Below are positions 9,417-16,794 of a DNA stretch of 34,462 bases, in pieces. The notes beneath the pieces were generated by a model. It was not told the origin of the DNA and ran no database searches. It saw only the letters and a program-made list of their open reading frames with translations. The stretch is from Pseudomonadota bacterium. GTDB lineage: Bacteria > Pseudomonadota > Alphaproteobacteria > Azospirillales > Azospirillaceae. How positions within the stretch are numbered: position 1 is the first letter of the stretch; each line of letters opens with the position of its first letter. The position numbers and the translations under genes are program-made. The stretch covers positions 1 through 34,462 of the forward strand of contig JAEZHQ010000652.1 in the NCBI GenBank assembly GCA_023416455.1, in the 5' to 3' direction.

Positions 9417-10049
9417 ATGACCGAGGCGACCTGGTATTTCGATTTCCTGTCACCCTTTGCCTATTTTCAGCTCCCGCGGCTGGCCGAACTGCCGCCGGAT
9501 GTTCGCGTGACCATCAAACCGGTTCTCTTCTCCGGATTGCTGGAGCATTTCGGGCACAAGGGCCCGGCCGAGATTCCCTCCAAGCGGCGCTTCGTCTACC
9601 GCTTCTTCCGGTGGCAGGCGGCGCGGCGCGGCATGCCCTTCACCATGCCGCCGCAGCACCCCTTCCACCCCCTGCCACCGCTGCGCCTGGCCATCGCCGC
9701 CGGTTCCACCGCCGAGGCGGTCGGCACGATCTTCGACTTCATCTACGGGCGCGGCCGGAACGTGGAAGGTCCGGCGCTCGCCGAACTCGGCCGTGAGCTG
9801 GGCCTCGACGACGTGGAGGCGCGGCTCGCCGAACCATGGGTCAAGGAGCGGCTGCGGGAGAACACCCGGGAGGCCATCGAGGCCGGGGTGTTCGGCGTGC
9901 CCACCTTCGTGGCGCGGGGCGAGCTGTTCTGGGGGGAGGACGCCACCGGCATGTTCCTCGACTTCCTGGAGCGGCCGGACCTGTTCGAGGACGCGGAAAT
10001 GCTCCGCCTGTCCAGCATGCCGATGGGCATGCGGCGCGCCGGGGCGTGA
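9417..10049 (+). CDS. 2-hydroxychromene-2-carboxylate isomerase-like protein (DsbA fold, kappa-GST family)
   Basis: A 210-aa member of the DsbA-fold family that includes HCCA isomerase and kappa-class glutathione transferases. It opens with WYFDFLSPFAYFQ, whose Ser12 is in the position of the glutathione-activating Ser rather than a CXXC. The C-terminal GVFGVPTFV segment, with the cis-Pro loop, binds glutathione in the family, and LFWGEDATGMFLDFL follows. Known HCCA isomerases act in naphthalene-type aromatic degradation and need glutathione. A purine-rich GGTGGGAG lies just before the ATG. It sits 104 bases after the CoA ligase and 56 bases before the binding-protein gene. The true substrate is unknown; the family name does not prove naphthalene metabolism. 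Confidence 0.88.
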   Translation: MTEATWYFDFLSPFAYFQLPRLAELPPDVRVTIKPVLFSGLLEHFGHKGPAEIPSKRRFVYRFFRWQAARRGMPFTMPPQHPFHPLPPLRLAIAAGSTAEAVGTIFDFIYGRGRNVEGPALAELGRELGLDDVEARLAEPWVKERLRENTREAIEAGVFGVPTFVARGELFWGEDATGMFLDFLERPDLFEDAEMLRLSSMPMGMRRAGA

Positions 10050-10105
10050 GGCGACGGACGTCGCCCGGCGGCGGATCATCAATCGACAAGACATCAGGAG
10101 GAACC

Positions 10106-11338
10106 ATGAAGAGCGCATCCGCACTCGCCCTGTGCGCGGGCCTTGCGGCCGGGCTGCTCGGCCCCTGCGGCGCGGCCGGCGCCGCGCAGAAATCCGCTAG
10201 GATCGGCGTGCTTACCGACCTGTCGAGCCTGTTCTCCGACGTGGGCGGCATCGGCTCGCGGGTGGCGGCGGAGATGGCCGCCGAGGATTCCGGCCTGCGC
10301 GATCGCGGCTGGACCCTCGACGTGGTCACCGCCGACATGCAGAACAAGGCGGACGTCGGTGCCGCCATCGCCCGGGAATGGTACGACCGGAACAAGGTCG
10401 ACGTGATCATCGACATTCCCAACTCCAGCGTGGCGCTGGCGGTCAACACGGTGGCGCGGGAGACGAACCGCATCTTCATCGGGTCGGGCGCCGCCACCAC
10501 CGAACTCACCAACGCGCAGTGCTCGCCCAACACCATCCAGTGGACCTACGACACCTACAACCTCGCCCACGGCGTCGGCATGGCGCTGTCGAAGGCGGGG
10601 GGCGACACCTGGTTCTTCCTCACCGCCGACTACGCCTTCGGCACGGCGCTGGAACGCGACACGTCCGAGGTGGTGAAGGCCGTGGGCGGCAAGGTGCTCG
10701 GCAGCGTGCGCCATCCGCTCAACACGTCGGACTTCGCCTCCTTCCTGCTCCAGGCGCAGGCGTCGGGGGCCAAGGTGATCGGGTTGGCCAACGCCGCCGG
10801 GGACACCACCAACTCGGTGTTGCAGGCGGCGGAGTTCGGCATTGCCGATGGCGGCCAGCGCCTCGCGGCGCTGCTCCTGTTCATCAGCAACGTGCACGCC
10901 CTGGGTCTCGGCTCCGCACAGGGGCTCATGCTGACCGAGACCTTCTACTGGGACCTCAACGACGGGACCAGGGCGTTCAGCGCGCGCTTCGCCGAGCGCA
11001 TGCCCAACGGTGCGAAGCCGACCATGGTGCACGCCGGCGTCTATGCGAGCCTGCGGCACTATTTCAAGGTGCTGGAGGAGCTGGGCGGCAACCCCGGCGA
11101 CGGCGCGGCGGTCGTGGCCGCGATGAAGGAGCGGCCCACCAGCGATCCGCTGTTCGGCGAGGGGCGCATCGAACCCAACGGCCGCAAAATCCACCCGACC
11201 TACCTGTTCCAGGTGAAGGCGCCGTCCGAATCCAAGGGGCCGTGGGACTATTACAAGCTGATCGATGTCATCCCGGCGGAGCGGTCCTTCCTGCCGCTGG
11301 AGAAGAGCACATGCCCTCTGCTGGCGAAGAAGCCATGA
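10106..11338 (+). CDS. ABC transporter substrate-binding protein, branched-chain amino acid type (Peripla_BP_6)
   Basis: A 410-aa periplasmic protein. The start at 10106 has a perfect AGGAGG 5-6 bases upstream. A signal peptide covers about residues 1-27 ([19 protein letters not shown], then an Ala-rich cleavage site before [14 protein letters not shown]). The mature protein has the LivJ-like type I fold: [19 protein letters not shown], then [31 protein letters not shown] and the [10 protein letters not shown] tail. Members of this subfamily often bind aromatic acids or other carboxylates rather than leucine. No LivHMGF permease or ATPase genes are in the window, so the transporter partners must be elsewhere. 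Placement between the isomerase and the GST suggests that it captures the operon's substrate. Confidence 0.9.
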   Translation: MKSASALALCAGLAAGLLGPCGAAGAAQKSARIGVLTDLSSLFSDVGGIGSRVAAEMAAEDSGLRDRGWTLDVVTADMQNKADVGAAIAREWYDRNKVDVIIDIPNSSVALAVNTVARETNRIFIGSGAATTELTNAQCSPNTIQWTYDTYNLAHGVGMALSKAGGDTWFFLTADYAFGTALERDTSEVVKAVGGKVLGSVRHPLNTSDFASFLLQAQASGAKVIGLANAAGDTTNSVLQAAEFGIADGGQRLAALLLFISNVHALGLGSAQGLMLTETFYWDLNDGTRAFSARFAERMPNGAKPTMVHAGVYASLRHYFKVLEELGGNPGDGAAVVAAMKERPTSDPLFGEGRIEPNGRKIHPTYLFQVKAPSESKGPWDYYKLIDVIPAERSFLPLEKSTCPLLAKKP

Positions 11339-11420
11339 CCGTCCGCCTGCGCACCGCGGCGGGAATCCCAGGAGGCGAAACGGGCGGGCGCAGCGCGTCC
11401 CGCCGGAGAGGAAGAGTCCA

Positions 11421-12086
11421 ATGATCGAGCTTTACACGGCGGCGACGCCCAACGGTTGGAAGATCACCATCGCGCTGGAGGAGCTGGGCCTCGACTACGA
11501 GGTGCGCCCGGTGGACCTGGCCGCCGGCGAGCAGCGGCGGGAGTCCTTCCTGCAACTCAACCCCAACGGCCGGATTCCGGTGATCGTGGACCATGACGGC
11601 CCGGCCCGGCGCGTCGTCTTCGAGTCCGGGGCAATCCTGATGTACCTCGCCGAGAAGGCCGGCCGGCTGATGCCGGGTGACCTCGACGGGCGCTACGAGG
11701 TGATCCAGTGGCTCATGTTCCAGATGGGCGGGATCGGACCCATGCAGGGCCAGGCCACCGCCTTCGAGCGCTACATCGCCGAGGACGTGCCCCTGGCCCG
11801 CATCCGCTACAAGAACGAGACGCGGCGCCTCTACGAGGTGCTGGACCGGCGCCTCCGGGGCCGCGACTTCCTCTGCGGCGATTACAGCATCGCCGACATC
11901 GCCAGCTTCTGCTGGGTGAAGGCCCACCGCTGGGCGCGCATCCCCGTGGATGGGCTCGACGACCTGATGGCCTGGGTCGACCGCATCGCGGACCGCCCGG
12001 CGGTTCAGCGCGGCCTGCTCATCCCGCCGCCGGCCGGCTCGGCCGAGCGTCAGGTCACCGTGGGCGCCAACATGACGACCCTGTAG
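11421..12086 (+). CDS. Glutathione S-transferase family protein (YfcG/YghU, Nu-class-like)
   Basis: A 221-aa two-domain glutathione transferase. The thioredoxin-like N-terminal domain has [10 protein letters not shown], where the T-P-N triplet (Thr9-Pro10-Asn11) is the signature of Nu-class disulfide-bond reductases such as YfcG and YghU. The glutathione-binding [11 protein letters not shown] and [13 protein letters not shown] motifs follow. The all-helical C-terminal domain contains [17 protein letters not shown], the usual N-capping box. A GAGAGGAAGAG run precedes the ATG. It is the last gene of the operon, 82 bases after the binding protein and directly before a strong hairpin. With the HCCA isomerase-like protein it makes a second glutathione-dependent enzyme in the cluster. 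Confidence 0.93.
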   Translation: MIELYTAATPNGWKITIALEELGLDYEVRPVDLAAGEQRRESFLQLNPNGRIPVIVDHDGPARRVVFESGAILMYLAEKAGRLMPGDLDGRYEVIQWLMFQMGGIGPMQGQATAFERYIAEDVPLARIRYKNETRRLYEVLDRRLRGRDFLCGDYSIADIASFCWVKAHRWARIPVDGLDDLMAWVDRIADRPAVQRGLLIPPPAGSAERQVTVGANMTTL

Positions 12087-12089
12087 GAC

Positions 12090-12128
12090 TCCGGGGCCGC
12101 CGGGCCGCCGCGGCCCGGCGGCCCCGGA
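12090..12128 (+). terminator. Strong GC hairpin ending the CoA ligase-GST operon
   Basis: The arms 12090-12106 and 12112-12128 are perfect 17-bp inverted copies around a 5-base loop, beginning 3 bases after the GST stop codon. There is no U-tract, so termination strength is uncertain. It may also protect the 3' end. Confidence 0.6.
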
Positions 12129-12130
12129 CC

Positions 12131-12238
12131 GGCCTAGAGTTTCGTGCGTTTAACCTGAAACGCACGAAACTCCAGGCCATTCTTCTGCGAGCGGATTCAC
12201 GCTTCAAATCGATTCCGATTTTACGCGATCCGCTCTAG
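12131..12238 (+). repeat. Structured intergenic repeat, copy A
   Basis: A roughly 105-bp element with a second copy at 16319-16438. Hairpin 1 has arms 12137-12151 and 12158-12172 (15 bp perfect, loop AACCTG), extendable to 12131-12178 with one mismatch. Hairpin 2 has outer arms 12189-12196 and 12228-12235 and an inner stem 12206-12211/12216-12221. Aligned by eye without gaps over 104 bases, the copies agree at about 78% of positions, with compensatory changes in the stems. The element ends on the kup stop codon, between convergent GST and kup genes. It looks like a REP-like dispersed repeat and may serve as a bidirectional terminator. Confidence 0.8.
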
Positions 12239-14151
12239 ATCTCGATCTGGGTTCCCAGCTCGACGACGCGGCCGGGGGGGATGCAGAAGAACTCGGTCGC
12301 CGACAGCGCCGTCTTGGACAGCAGGATGAACATCGGTTCCCGCCAGGTCGGCAGGCCGGTGCGCCGGGACGGGATCAGGGTCTCGCGGCCGAGGAAGAAG
12401 GAGGTTTCCATCATGTCCAGGTGCAGGCCGTAGCGGCGGCACCGCTCCAGCGCCCGCGGGATGTGCGGCTGCTCCATATAGCCATGGCGCAGGATCACGC
12501 GGAAGAATCCCTTGCCCAGCTTCTCCACCGTCAAGGCGCGCTCCGTGCCGACCCGCGGCACCTCCTCGGTGACCACGGTCAGGATCACCACCCGCTCGTG
12601 AAGCACCTTGTTGTGCTTGATGTTGTGCAGCAGCGCGTGGGGCACGACGTCGGCGTTGCCGGTCATGAAGACCGCCGTCCCGGAGACCCGCTGCGGCGAC
12701 TGCGGCGTGACGCGCCGGAGGAACAGGTCCATGGGCAGCGCGTCGGCGTAGAGGCGCTCGGCCAGGATCATGCGGCCCCGCCGCCAGGTGGTCATCAGCA
12801 GATAGACGGCCGCAGCGATCACCAGGGGGAACCAGCCGCCTTCCGGCACCTTCAGCAGGGTGGCGCCGAACAGCGCAAGGTCGATGACGAGGAAGGCGGA
12901 GAAGACGGCGACGACGGCGACCGGGTTCCAGCGCCACAGCCGCCACGCCACCATGGCGGCGAGCACGGCGTCGATGGCCATGGCGCCGGTCACCGACACG
13001 CCGTAGGCCGCCGCCAGATTGCTGCTCGACCCGAATCCGACCACCAGGATCACCACGCCGGCCAGAAGCAGCCAGTTGTTGCGCGGGATGTAGACCTGCC
13101 CGACCTCGTGCTCGGAGGTGTGGCGGATCTCGCGCCGCGGCAGGTAGCCGAGCTGGACCGCCTGCCGGGTCAGCGAGAAGGCGCCGGAGATCACCGCCTG
13201 GCTGGCGATCACGGTGGCCGCCGTGGACAGCACCACCAGCGGCAGCTGCGCCCACGCCGGGGCGAGATGGAAAAAGGGGTTGTCCAGCGTCTCCGGCTCG
13301 TGGAGCAGCATCGCGCCCTGGCCGAAGTAGTTGAGCATGAGCGCCGGCAGCACGAGATACAGCCACGCCAGGCGGATCGGGGCGCGGCCGAAATGCCCCA
13401 TGTCGGCGTAGAGCGCCTCGGCCCCGGTGACGGCCAGGACCACCGCGCCCAGCGCCACGAAGGCGATCCAGCCGTGGATGGCGAAGAAGCCGAGGGCGTA
13501 GGCGGGGTTGACCGCGCGCAGGACGTCGGGCCAGCGGATCACCTCCAGCAGGCCGAGGATGGCCAGCGTGGCGAACCACAGCGCCATGATCGGGCCGAAG
13601 AGGATGCCGACGCGGCCGGTTCCCTGCCGCTGGACCACGAACAGCGCGGTCAGCACCGCAAGCGTGATGGGCAGGACGAAGGGCTCGAGCGCCGGCGTGA
13701 CCACCTTCAGCCCCTCGACCGCGCTCAGCACCGAGATGGCCGGGGTGATGAGGCTGTCGCCGTAGAACAGCGCCATGCCGAGGATCGACAGGCCGACGAC
13801 GGCCCGGCTGCCGAGGGGGGAGCGCATGCCCCGGTGGGCCAGCGTGCCCAAGGCCAGGACGCCGCCCTCGCCGCGGTTGTCGGCGCGCATGATCACGGTG
13901 ACGTATTTCAGGGTGACGACGATGACCAGCGCCCACAGGGCCAGCGACAGAATGCCGAGGATCGTCGCCTCGTCAAGCGGAAGGCCGGTGTGGCGGAAGG
14001 ATTCCCGCATGGTGTAGAGCGGGCTCGTGCCGATGTCGCCGTACACGACGCCCAGCGCGCCCAGCACCAGCGCCGGCATGCGGTGCGACCGCGCATCCCC
14101 GCCCGCGGACCCGCCGGCGTTGGGGCCGTCCGGAAGATTGACGGGGTCCAT
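12235..14151 (-). CDS. kup: KUP-family potassium transporter
   Basis: A 638-aa inner-membrane protein, close to the 622 aa of E. coli Kup. It carries the family signature GDIGTSPLYT (about 39-47) at the end of TM1, about twelve predicted hydrophobic segments over the first 450 residues, and the usual C-terminal cytoplasmic domain (MTGNADVVPHALLHNIKHNKVLHERVV). It imports K+ with protons. The chosen start at 14151 gives a short hydrophilic N-terminus; an upstream in-frame ATG at 14271 would add 40 residues of atypical Arg/Pro-rich sequence. The stop codon TAG overlaps the end of intergenic repeat A. The divergent neighbour is a 32-codon membrane-peptide gene, 249 bases away. Confidence 0.95.
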   Translation of the reverse strand: MDPVNLPDGPNAGGSAGGDARSHRMPALVLGALGVVYGDIGTSPLYTMRESFRHTGLPLDEATILGILSLALWALVIVVTLKYVTVIMRADNRGEGGVLALGTLAHRGMRSPLGSRAVVGLSILGMALFYGDSLITPAISVLSAVEGLKVVTPALEPFVLPITLAVLTALFVVQRQGTGRVGILFGPIMALWFATLAILGLLEVIRWPDVLRAVNPAYALGFFAIHGWIAFVALGAVVLAVTGAEALYADMGHFGRAPIRLAWLYLVLPALMLNYFGQGAMLLHEPETLDNPFFHLAPAWAQLPLVVLSTAATVIASQAVISGAFSLTRQAVQLGYLPRREIRHTSEHEVGQVYIPRNNWLLLAGVVILVVGFGSSSNLAAAYGVSVTGAMAIDAVLAAMVAWRLWRWNPVAVVAVFSAFLVIDLALFGATLLKVPEGGWFPLVIAAAVYLLMTTWRRGRMILAERLYADALPMDLFLRRVTPQSPQRVSGTAVFMTGNADVVPHALLHNIKHNKVLHERVVILTVVTEEVPRVGTERALTVEKLGKGFFRVILRHGYMEQPHIPRALERCRRYGLHLDMMETSFFLGRETLIPSRRTGLPTWREPMFILLSKTALSATEFFCIPPGRVVELGTQIEI

Positions 14152-14399
14152 GGCCGGTCCATCCGTCCTTGGTGTGTTCCATGGCCGCCGTGGCGGCTTG
14201 CGGGCACCGTCATTACAGCACCCGTTTCGCATTCGCGCCAGACGCAACTCCGGCCGGGGAGGGCTGCCCATTCGAATGCTCAGGCATGGAACATAAGGGG
14301 AACTTTCGGCTTGTCGTTCTTCGTTCGTTCTGGTACAGCTCAGGCTATCGATTGCTCAGGGCATCGAATGATGGAAGGCACGTTGCAAGGGAGGTCGCG
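14152..14399. promoter_or_regulatory. Divergent intergenic region between kup and a small membrane peptide gene
   Basis: The heptamer GCTCAGG occurs three times here, at 14278-14284, 14338-14344 and 14354-14360, and TCGAATG flanks it at about 14272 and 14364. These could be operator sites. I see no clear sigma-70 hexamers. Confidence 0.3.
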
Positions 14400-14498
14400 A
14401 TGTCGGTCCTGGTTTTCCTGCGCGAGTTGATGGCTTTGACGGCGTTGCTCGGGACTCTGTTCGTCTGGACGCTCGTCGGCCACGCCATGGGCCTGTGA
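14400..14498 (+). CDS. Small single-span membrane peptide (32 aa), unknown function
   Basis: The ORF is only 32 codons but has a strong AGGGAGG ribosome-binding site at 14388-14394, 5 bases before the ATG. The peptide starts MSVLVFLREL, continues as one hydrophobic helix (about residues 11-30, MALTALLGTLFVWTLVG) and ends HAMGL. The organisation (strong start, one transmembrane helix, almost no soluble part) is like small accessory subunits such as KdpF or CydX. It is divergent from kup, so a link to potassium transport is possible, but that is an inference. I do not recognise a named family. Confidence 0.6.
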   Translation: MSVLVFLRELMALTALLGTLFVWTLVGHAMGL

Positions 14499-14760
14499 GC
14501 GGCGGACCCGCGCGCTCCCGGCGGCCACCGGAAGGGGTGCCTCTTTCGTGCCCGCACCGGCTCGCCGGAAGGAGTCGCCGGATGGGCTGCTCTTCCTTGG
14601 CATGATCATCCGAAATCCCAAGCAGCCCGGCGCGCCGCAGCCCCTACATCCCAGAGGCGCGTCGGCACCGCCGCTCCCAGCGGGGGCGGCCCGCCGCGAC
14701 GAGGACACCGGCCGGACCCGGCCGGTGCGGACAACGCGGACTGCTCGGGGTACGGGACGG

Positions 14761-16320
14761 ATGCGGAACTTCTTTCGGAAGCGGCGGTCGGCCGCGGTTG
14801 CGGACGATCGCATGATCATGGGCGGTGCCGCCGCCGGCGGCGGAATCACCGGGCCGGGTGGTGCGGGCGGCCAGGTCCCGGCACAACCGCCGCCGGGGCC
14901 GGCGTCCGGTCCGGCGCCGGGGCCGCAGACGGGGCGGCCGTCACCGCATCTGCGGCCGATCGGCGGGGCGGGCGAGGGGATGCGCGGGCCGGAGCCGCTG
15001 CGGGCCGACCTCACCGGCGACCACCGCGGCCGGATGTTCCCGGCCCCGGGCGGCCAGCCGGCGGATGGCGAACTGCCGCGCTTCTCCATGACCGTCAACG
15101 GCGGCCTGCGCGGACCCGGAGCCGTCGGCGCGCCGGCCCTGCTCAAGGGGCTGACGCCGGAACTGAACGGCCTCCTGCGCGAGGCTTTCACGCCGACCCG
15201 GCCGAAGCAGCAGCTCAACTCGCTGTTCATCGGCCGCACCGACACGCTGAAGCGGATCATCTCCGCCATCGAGGAGGAGCGCGCGCACGTCATCCTGTTC
15301 GGCGACCGTGGGCGCGGCAAGACCTCGGTGGCCAACGCCATCGACAAGATCGCCGCCCAGGCCGGCTATCTGTCGCTGAAGCTGACGTGCAGCGCGGAGC
15401 TGAGCTTCGAGGACATCTTCCGCCATTTCCTGAAGAAGATCCCCTCGACCTATTACCGCTCGGGGCTGGACAACCCCTTTGCCTCGCGGCGCAGCTTCAC
15501 CAGCTTCAACGAGCTGCTGCCGGAGGGCGGCTTCAGCGTCACCGAGCTGAACGAGGTGCTGTCCGGCATCCACGCCACCCATGTGCTCCTCATCCTCGAC
15601 GAGTACGATCGCGTCACCGACGAGGATTTCCGCAACAAGCTGGCCGAGCTGTTCAAGAACCTGACCGACAGCTCGATCCCGGTGACCCTGCTGGTCGTCG
15701 GCGTGGCGGAGAACCTGGACCAGCTTCTCGGCAAGCACCCGTCGATCCAGCGCTCGCTGGTGCCCGTCCATCTGCCGCTGATGACCGACCAGGAGATCGG
15801 GCGGCTGATCCAGGCGGGGGCGGAGAATGCCGGGATCACCTTCGCCCCCGAGGTGATCGAGCGGATCGGCGGGTACGTGCGCGGGCTGCCCTACTACGCC
15901 CAGCTTCTCGGCCTGCACGCGGCCCGCAGCGCCGTCAGCCGGGGGTCGACCACGGTGGAGCTTGAGGATCTCGCCTACGCCGTCACCCGCTGCCTCCAGG
16001 AGGCGGAGCGCGGGATCGTCGATTCCTACGCCCGCGCCCTGGCCGCCGAACGGCGGGCGGAGCTGGAGGACGCGCTTCTCGCCTCGGCGCTGTGCCCGGC
16101 CGACGCCTACGGCACCTTCGACCCGCGGGAGCTGGCCGGCCCCGACGGCGACCGGCCGGCCGCCGACGTGCCGGAACTGCTGGAACGCCTGACCCGCGAG
16201 GATTACGGCGGCGTGCTGGACCGGGTGGTGGAGCCCGGCCTGACCCGCTACCGCTTCCGCAACCAGATGATGCGCCAGTATGTGCTGATGCGGCAGGCCC
16301 ACGAGCGTGGCAAGTTCTAG
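14761..16320 (+). CDS. Orphan AAA/Orc1-like ATP-binding protein
   Basis: With the start at 14761 this is a 519-aa protein. It opens with a basic MRNFFRKRRS, then has a roughly 110-residue Gly/Pro-rich, probably disordered stretch, and from about residue 145 an AAA ATPase of the Cdc6/Orc1-archaeal ATPase type. Walker A is GDRGRGKTS (about 181-189) and Walker B is LLILDEYDR (Asp-Glu about 280-281). The region after about 360 looks like a lid and a winged-helix-like C-terminus. Upstream in-frame starts (14602 ATG, 14548 GTG) were not used because that stretch has codons rare in this window (aga, cta, cga, aca). A 7-codon ORF with a strong GGAAGGAG site (14582-14605) overlaps the ATG at 14602, so the longer form cannot be excluded. 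The function is unknown. The stop codon abuts repeat B. Confidence 0.82.
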   Translation: MRNFFRKRRSAAVADDRMIMGGAAAGGGITGPGGAGGQVPAQPPPGPASGPAPGPQTGRPSPHLRPIGGAGEGMRGPEPLRADLTGDHRGRMFPAPGGQPADGELPRFSMTVNGGLRGPGAVGAPALLKGLTPELNGLLREAFTPTRPKQQLNSLFIGRTDTLKRIISAIEEERAHVILFGDRGRGKTSVANAIDKIAAQAGYLSLKLTCSAELSFEDIFRHFLKKIPSTYYRSGLDNPFASRRSFTSFNELLPEGGFSVTELNEVLSGIHATHVLLILDEYDRVTDEDFRNKLAELFKNLTDSSIPVTLLVVGVAENLDQLLGKHPSIQRSLVPVHLPLMTDQEIGRLIQAGAENAGITFAPEVIERIGGYVRGLPYYAQLLGLHAARSAVSRGSTTVELEDLAYAVTRCLQEAERGIVDSYARALAAERRAELEDALLASALCPADAYGTFDPRELAGPDGDRPAADVPELLERLTREDYGGVLDRVVEPGLTRYRFRNQMMRQYVLMRQAHERGKF

Positions 16321-16438
16321 AGTGCCGCGCGTTTGGAGTGTCGTGCGTTCGATCTGAAACGCACGGCACTCCAGAGCTTTGTTCCGCGAGCGGAGCCACG
16401 CTTCAAATCGCTTGCGATCCCGCGCGATCCGCCCTGAG
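16319..16438 (+). repeat. Structured intergenic repeat, copy B
   Basis: This is the second copy of the element at 12131-12238, in the same orientation and starting at the stop codon of the ATPase gene. The hairpin 1 arms are 16335-16349 and 16358-16372, with one G-U pair. A partly duplicated left arm at 16319-16334 could compete for the same right arm, giving two alternative folds. Hairpin 2 has the outer arms GAGCGGA/TCCGCCC (one mismatch) and the inner stem ATCGC/GCGAT near 16407-16418. Compared with copy A, a T-A pair in stem 1 has become G-C, and a new C-G pair closes the inner loop. Confidence 0.8.
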
Positions 16439-16493
16439 TTCCGTCCATGACCCGTTCCGCAGCGGCGCCCGACGGCCGCCGGTGCCCATGAAG

Positions 16494-16528
16494 ACGGCCC
16501 TCTCCGGCCACGGCGTGGAGGGGGCCGT
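16494..16528 (-). terminator. Hairpin downstream of the 57-aa membrane protein gene
   Basis: The arms 16494-16505 and 16517-16528 are 12-bp inverted copies with one G-U type mismatch. On the minus strand the stem is followed by a short CTT run. It lies between convergent genes and may act on leftward transcripts. Confidence 0.4.
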
Positions 16529-16550
16529 TCCGCGTCCGCAGCGCCAAACA

Positions 16551-16598
16551 CCAGGGCCGGAAACACCAGGTCCAGACGTCAGGACGTTCCGGCCCTGG
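16551..16598 (-). terminator. Inverted repeat just after the 57-aa gene
   Basis: The arms 16551-16562 and 16587-16598 are perfect 12-bp inverted copies with a 24-base loop, 22 bases after the leftward stop codon. On the minus strand the sequence continues TGTTTGG, a weak U-tract. Confidence 0.45.
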
Positions 16599-16620
16599 CA
16601 TCACGTCCTTTGAAACGGCA

Positions 16621-16794
16621 TCACGAACCAAGCGCGATGGACGCCAGCACCGCTCCCGCGATGACCGCGCACAGGGCGGCGACGATCAGCAGGCTGCGCA
16701 GGAACTGCCGGAACTCGCCCTGCTTCCATGCGCTGCGCGCGAGCAGCAGCAGGTAAGCCGCCATCATCAGCGCGATCGTCTGCCACAGCGTCAT
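16621..16794 (-). CDS. Small two-span membrane protein (57 aa), unknown function
   Basis: The leftward ATG at 16794 is preceded by GGGAG about 7 bases upstream. The 57-aa product has two hydrophobic helices, about residues 5-20 (QTIALMMAAYLLLLA) and 34-55 (SLLIVAALCAVIAGAVLASIA), joined by a basic loop SAWKQGEFRQFLRS. Codon use is GC-rich at third positions, as in the neighbouring genes, which supports it being real. Two inverted repeats downstream are candidate terminators. It matches no family that I recognise. Confidence 0.55.
   Translation of the reverse strand: MTLWQTIALMMAAYLLLLARSAWKQGEFRQFLRSLLIVAALCAVIAGAVLASIALGS

Noticed and set aside
14286..14326. EcfG-type stress promoter (GGAAC...CGTT) upstream of the 32-aa peptide
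   Set aside because: GGAAC and CGTT are present, but the spacings are 11, 18 or 22 bases rather than the usual 16-17.
12421..14430. Rightward 669-codon open frame antisense to kup
   Set aside because: His/Gln/Arg-rich low-quality sequence with no motif; the leftward frame is a full KUP transporter.
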